From NCBI GenBank assembly GCA_902766115.1, contig CACXCL010000084.1:1-16912 (forward strand): a stretch of 16,912 nt of DNA, given 5' to 3'. Positions 15,462 through 16,912 of the stretch are shown here, piece by piece. Each line of letters begins with the position of its first letter. The stretch's first letter is position 1. This stretch comes from an uncultured Ruminococcus sp. Lineage in GTDB: Bacteria > Bacillota > Clostridia > Oscillospirales > CAG-272. The translations under genes were made by a program, and so were the position numbers. Below the pieces are notes generated by a model. The model was not told the DNA's origin, did not search any database, and saw only the letters and a list, made by a program, of their open reading frames with translations.

Positions 15462-16295
15462 ATGCCGAATTTTCTGCCGGTCACGCCGGACGAGGTCCGG
15501 GAGCGGGGATACGACGTCCCCGATTTCGTCTACGTATGCGGCGACGCGTACGTGGATCACCCGTCCTTCGGCGCGGCGATCATCACGAGGGTGCTGGAGG
15601 ACAGCGGATTTCTCTGCGCCATGCTGTGCCAGCCCGACTGGAGGAGCGCAGACGATTTCAAAAGATTCGGAAGACCGCGGCTCGGATTTCTCGTCTCCGC
15701 GGGAAACATAGATTCCATGGTCGCCCGCTACACAGCGGCGAAAAAGAAGAGAAGCAGCGACTACTATACCCCCGGCGGGGAGGCGGGCCGCCGCCCCGAC
15801 AGAGCGGTGACGGTCTACTGCAACCGCATCCGGGAGGCATACGGCGACGTGCCGATTCTCATCGGAGGGCTGGAGGCGTCCCTGAGACGGTGCGCCCACT
15901 ACGACTACTGGTCGGACAAGGTCCGCCGTTCGATCCTGCTGGACTCCCGCGCCGACATCCTGATGTACGGAATGGGCGAGAGAGCGGTCGTCCGTCTTGC
16001 AAAGCTTCTCGACCGCGGCGTTCCCGTCGGAAAGATACGGGACGTGCGCGGTACGGCGTACGTCTGCAAAAGGGGAGAGAAGATCAATTTCGAGCCGGCC
16101 GGAGGGTACGGCGACGACGGCGCGCCGTCGGGATACGACTATGAAGTCCTCGCCTCTGACCGCGCGGCGTACGCCGACGCGTTCCGTGTGCAGTATGAGA
16201 ACAACGATCATGTGACGGGACGCGCCGTGGTGGAATACTACGGAGACAGGATGCTGGTGGTGAACCCGCCTCAGCCGCCTCTTGAGGAGGCATAG
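15462..16295 (+). CDS. ygiQ: YgiQ-family (UPF0313) radical SAM protein, N-terminal part ending at an in-frame TAG
   Basis: The 277 residues up to TAG match the N-terminal domain of YgiQ: FLPVTPDEVRERGYDVPDFVYVCGDAYVDHPSFGAAII at the start, FLVSAGNIDSMVARYTA, IGGLEASLRRCAHYDYW and GERAVVRLAKLL. In the family this domain is joined to a radical-SAM core in one protein of about 600-700 residues. Here a TAG (16293-16295) intervenes after PPQPPLEEA, while the following codons continue the family sequence in the same frame. ATG 15462 follows GGACAGGAGACAG. YgiQ's reaction is unknown. As written, this half alone would lack the Fe-S cluster site. See the next entry and the TAG feature. Confidence 0.9.
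   Translation: MPNFLPVTPDEVRERGYDVPDFVYVCGDAYVDHPSFGAAIITRVLEDSGFLCAMLCQPDWRSADDFKRFGRPRLGFLVSAGNIDSMVARYTAAKKKRSSDYYTPGGEAGRRPDRAVTVYCNRIREAYGDVPILIGGLEASLRRCAHYDYWSDKVRRSILLDSRADILMYGMGERAVVRLAKLLDRGVPVGKIRDVRGTAYVCKRGEKINFEPAGGYGDDGAPSGYDYEVLASDRAAYADAFRVQYENNDHVTGRAVVEYYGDRMLVVNPPQPPLEEA
16293..16295 (+). other. In-frame TAG inside ygiQ
   Basis: The codon follows ...PLEEA and precedes LDRVYELPYARTYHPSYE, all in one frame. Family members as I recall them have E/Q-type residues here (PLTTEEMDRVY), so TAG would be one base from GAG or CAG. No frameshift or other lesion is seen on either side. GAGGAGG (16284-16290) stands directly before it. Confidence 0.9.
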
Positions 16296-16912
16296 CTGGA
16301 CCGGGTGTACGAGCTGCCCTACGCGAGGACCTACCACCCGTCATATGAGGCCGCGGGAGGCGTTCCCGCCATAGAAGAGGTGAAATTCTCCATCACTCAC
16401 AACCGCGGATGCTTCGGCGCGTGCAACTTCTGCGCCATCGCCTTCCATCAGGGGCGCTCCGTCAGGTCGCGGTCCGTCCGCTCCGTGGTGGAGGAGGCAC
16501 GTCGGATGACCGCAGATCCGGACTTCAAGGGATATATCCACGACGTGGGCGGTCCCACTGCGAATTTCCGCCACCCCTCATGCAAAAAGCAGCTGACGGA
16601 GGGGATGTGCAGAAACAGGAAGTGCCTCGTCCCGAAGCCGTGCCCCATGCTCGACGCGGATCACTCCGAATATACGGAGATCCTGCGCGAGATCGGATCG
16701 ATCCCCGGAGTGAAAAAAGTGTTCGTCCGCTCCGGCGTGCGGTACGACTACGTCATGTGCGACAAAAACGACGAATTCCTCCGCAAACTCGTTCGGGATC
16801 ACGTCAGCGGCCAGCTCCGGGTGGCCCCCGAGCACTGCAGCGACCGGGTGCTCCGGGAGATGGGCAAGCCGGGGATCGGCGTGTACGACAGATTTTCCGA
16901 AAAATTCTACTC
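16296..16912 (+). CDS. ygiQ: YgiQ radical-SAM core, continuing after the TAG, 3' end outside the window
   Basis: The open frame from 16296 to the window end encodes about 205 residues of the YgiQ catalytic part. The cluster motif CxxxCxxC is in GCFGACNFC (codons at 16410, 16422 and 16431), followed by FHQGR, IHDVGGPTANF, CPMLDADHSEYTEIL, VKKVFVRSGVRYDY and LRVAPEHCSDRVLREMGKPGIG. All are characteristic of this family and show no disruption. There is no ATG near the junction. If translated separately, CTG 16296 (5 nt after GAGGAGG) or GTG 16305 (14 nt after) are the candidate starts. If TAG is read through, this is the second part of a single protein beginning at 15462. The C-terminal part lies beyond the window. 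Confidence 0.85.
   Translation, partial: MDRVYELPYARTYHPSYEAAGGVPAIEEVKFSITHNRGCFGACNFCAIAFHQGRSVRSRSVRSVVEEARRMTADPDFKGYIHDVGGPTANFRHPSCKKQLTEGMCRNRKCLVPKPCPMLDADHSEYTEILREIGSIPGVKKVFVRSGVRYDYVMCDKNDEFLRKLVRDHVSGQLRVAPEHCSDRVLREMGKPGIGVYDRFSEKFY

Noticed and set aside
14258..15484. 408-codon open frame on the minus strand opposite the cysteine desulfurase
   Set aside because: Antisense shadow; the plus strand encodes a complete desulfurase with its PLP lysine and active cysteine.
1..16912. CRISPR array, insertion sequence, prophage or toxin-antitoxin genes
   Set aside because: No regularly spaced repeats, no transposase or integrase motif, and no terminal inverted repeats were seen; all genes are compact and of similar composition.

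Overview
The window is a high-GC (about 60% by eye) stretch of bacterial chromosome. It is densely packed, all genes are core-type or envelope-type, and I see no mobile element, CRISPR array, tRNA or rRNA. The gene set and order (ZapA next to a long U32 protein, a small DUF4321-type membrane protein next to Maf and MreBCD, MnmG-RsmG, an Ile-Cys-type cysteine desulfurase, YgiQ) suggest an anaerobic Bacillota of class Clostridia. That assignment is inferred from synteny and was not tested.

Left arm (1-8900, minus strand): one tightly packed ten-gene run, read right to left. The order is zapA, a U32 protein, dut, a DUF4321-type protein, maf, mreB, mreC, mreD, mnmG and rsmG (cut by the window edge). 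Gaps are 13-34 nt or the genes overlap, and no terminator is visible, so it probably acts as a single operon. It joins Z-ring assembly (ZapA), the cell-elongation scaffold (MreBCD), nucleotide-pool cleaning (Dut, Maf) and tRNA/rRNA modification (MnmG, RsmG).

The 263-nt region 8901-9163 separates the two arms. It is locally AT-rich and holds two good sigma-A-type promoters that face each other, so the two predicted transcripts overlap at their 5' ends.

Right arm (9164-16912, plus strand): first a CPBP membrane protease and tadA (tRNA adenosine deaminase), closed by a clear intrinsic terminator. Next comes an AT-rich promoter with a duplicated extended -10 box and a GC-rich leader hairpin. It is followed by a run of a 984-residue exported, membrane-anchored protein that I cannot name, a PsbP/DcrB-like lipoprotein, a cysteine desulfurase and a YgiQ-family radical-SAM gene that runs off the window.

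The most noteworthy point is that ygiQ carries an in-frame TAG (16293-16295) between its N-terminal domain and its radical-SAM core. The reading frame and family similarity are intact on both sides. None of the 14 gene ends visible here uses TAG (10 TGA, 4 TAA). This may be a recent nonsense mutation, an assembly error, a split gene re-initiated from the SD-like sequence just before the stop, or read-through/recoding of TAG; the sequence alone does not decide. Otherwise the window is mainly ordinary housekeeping DNA, and I do not see a clearly new multi-gene system in it.
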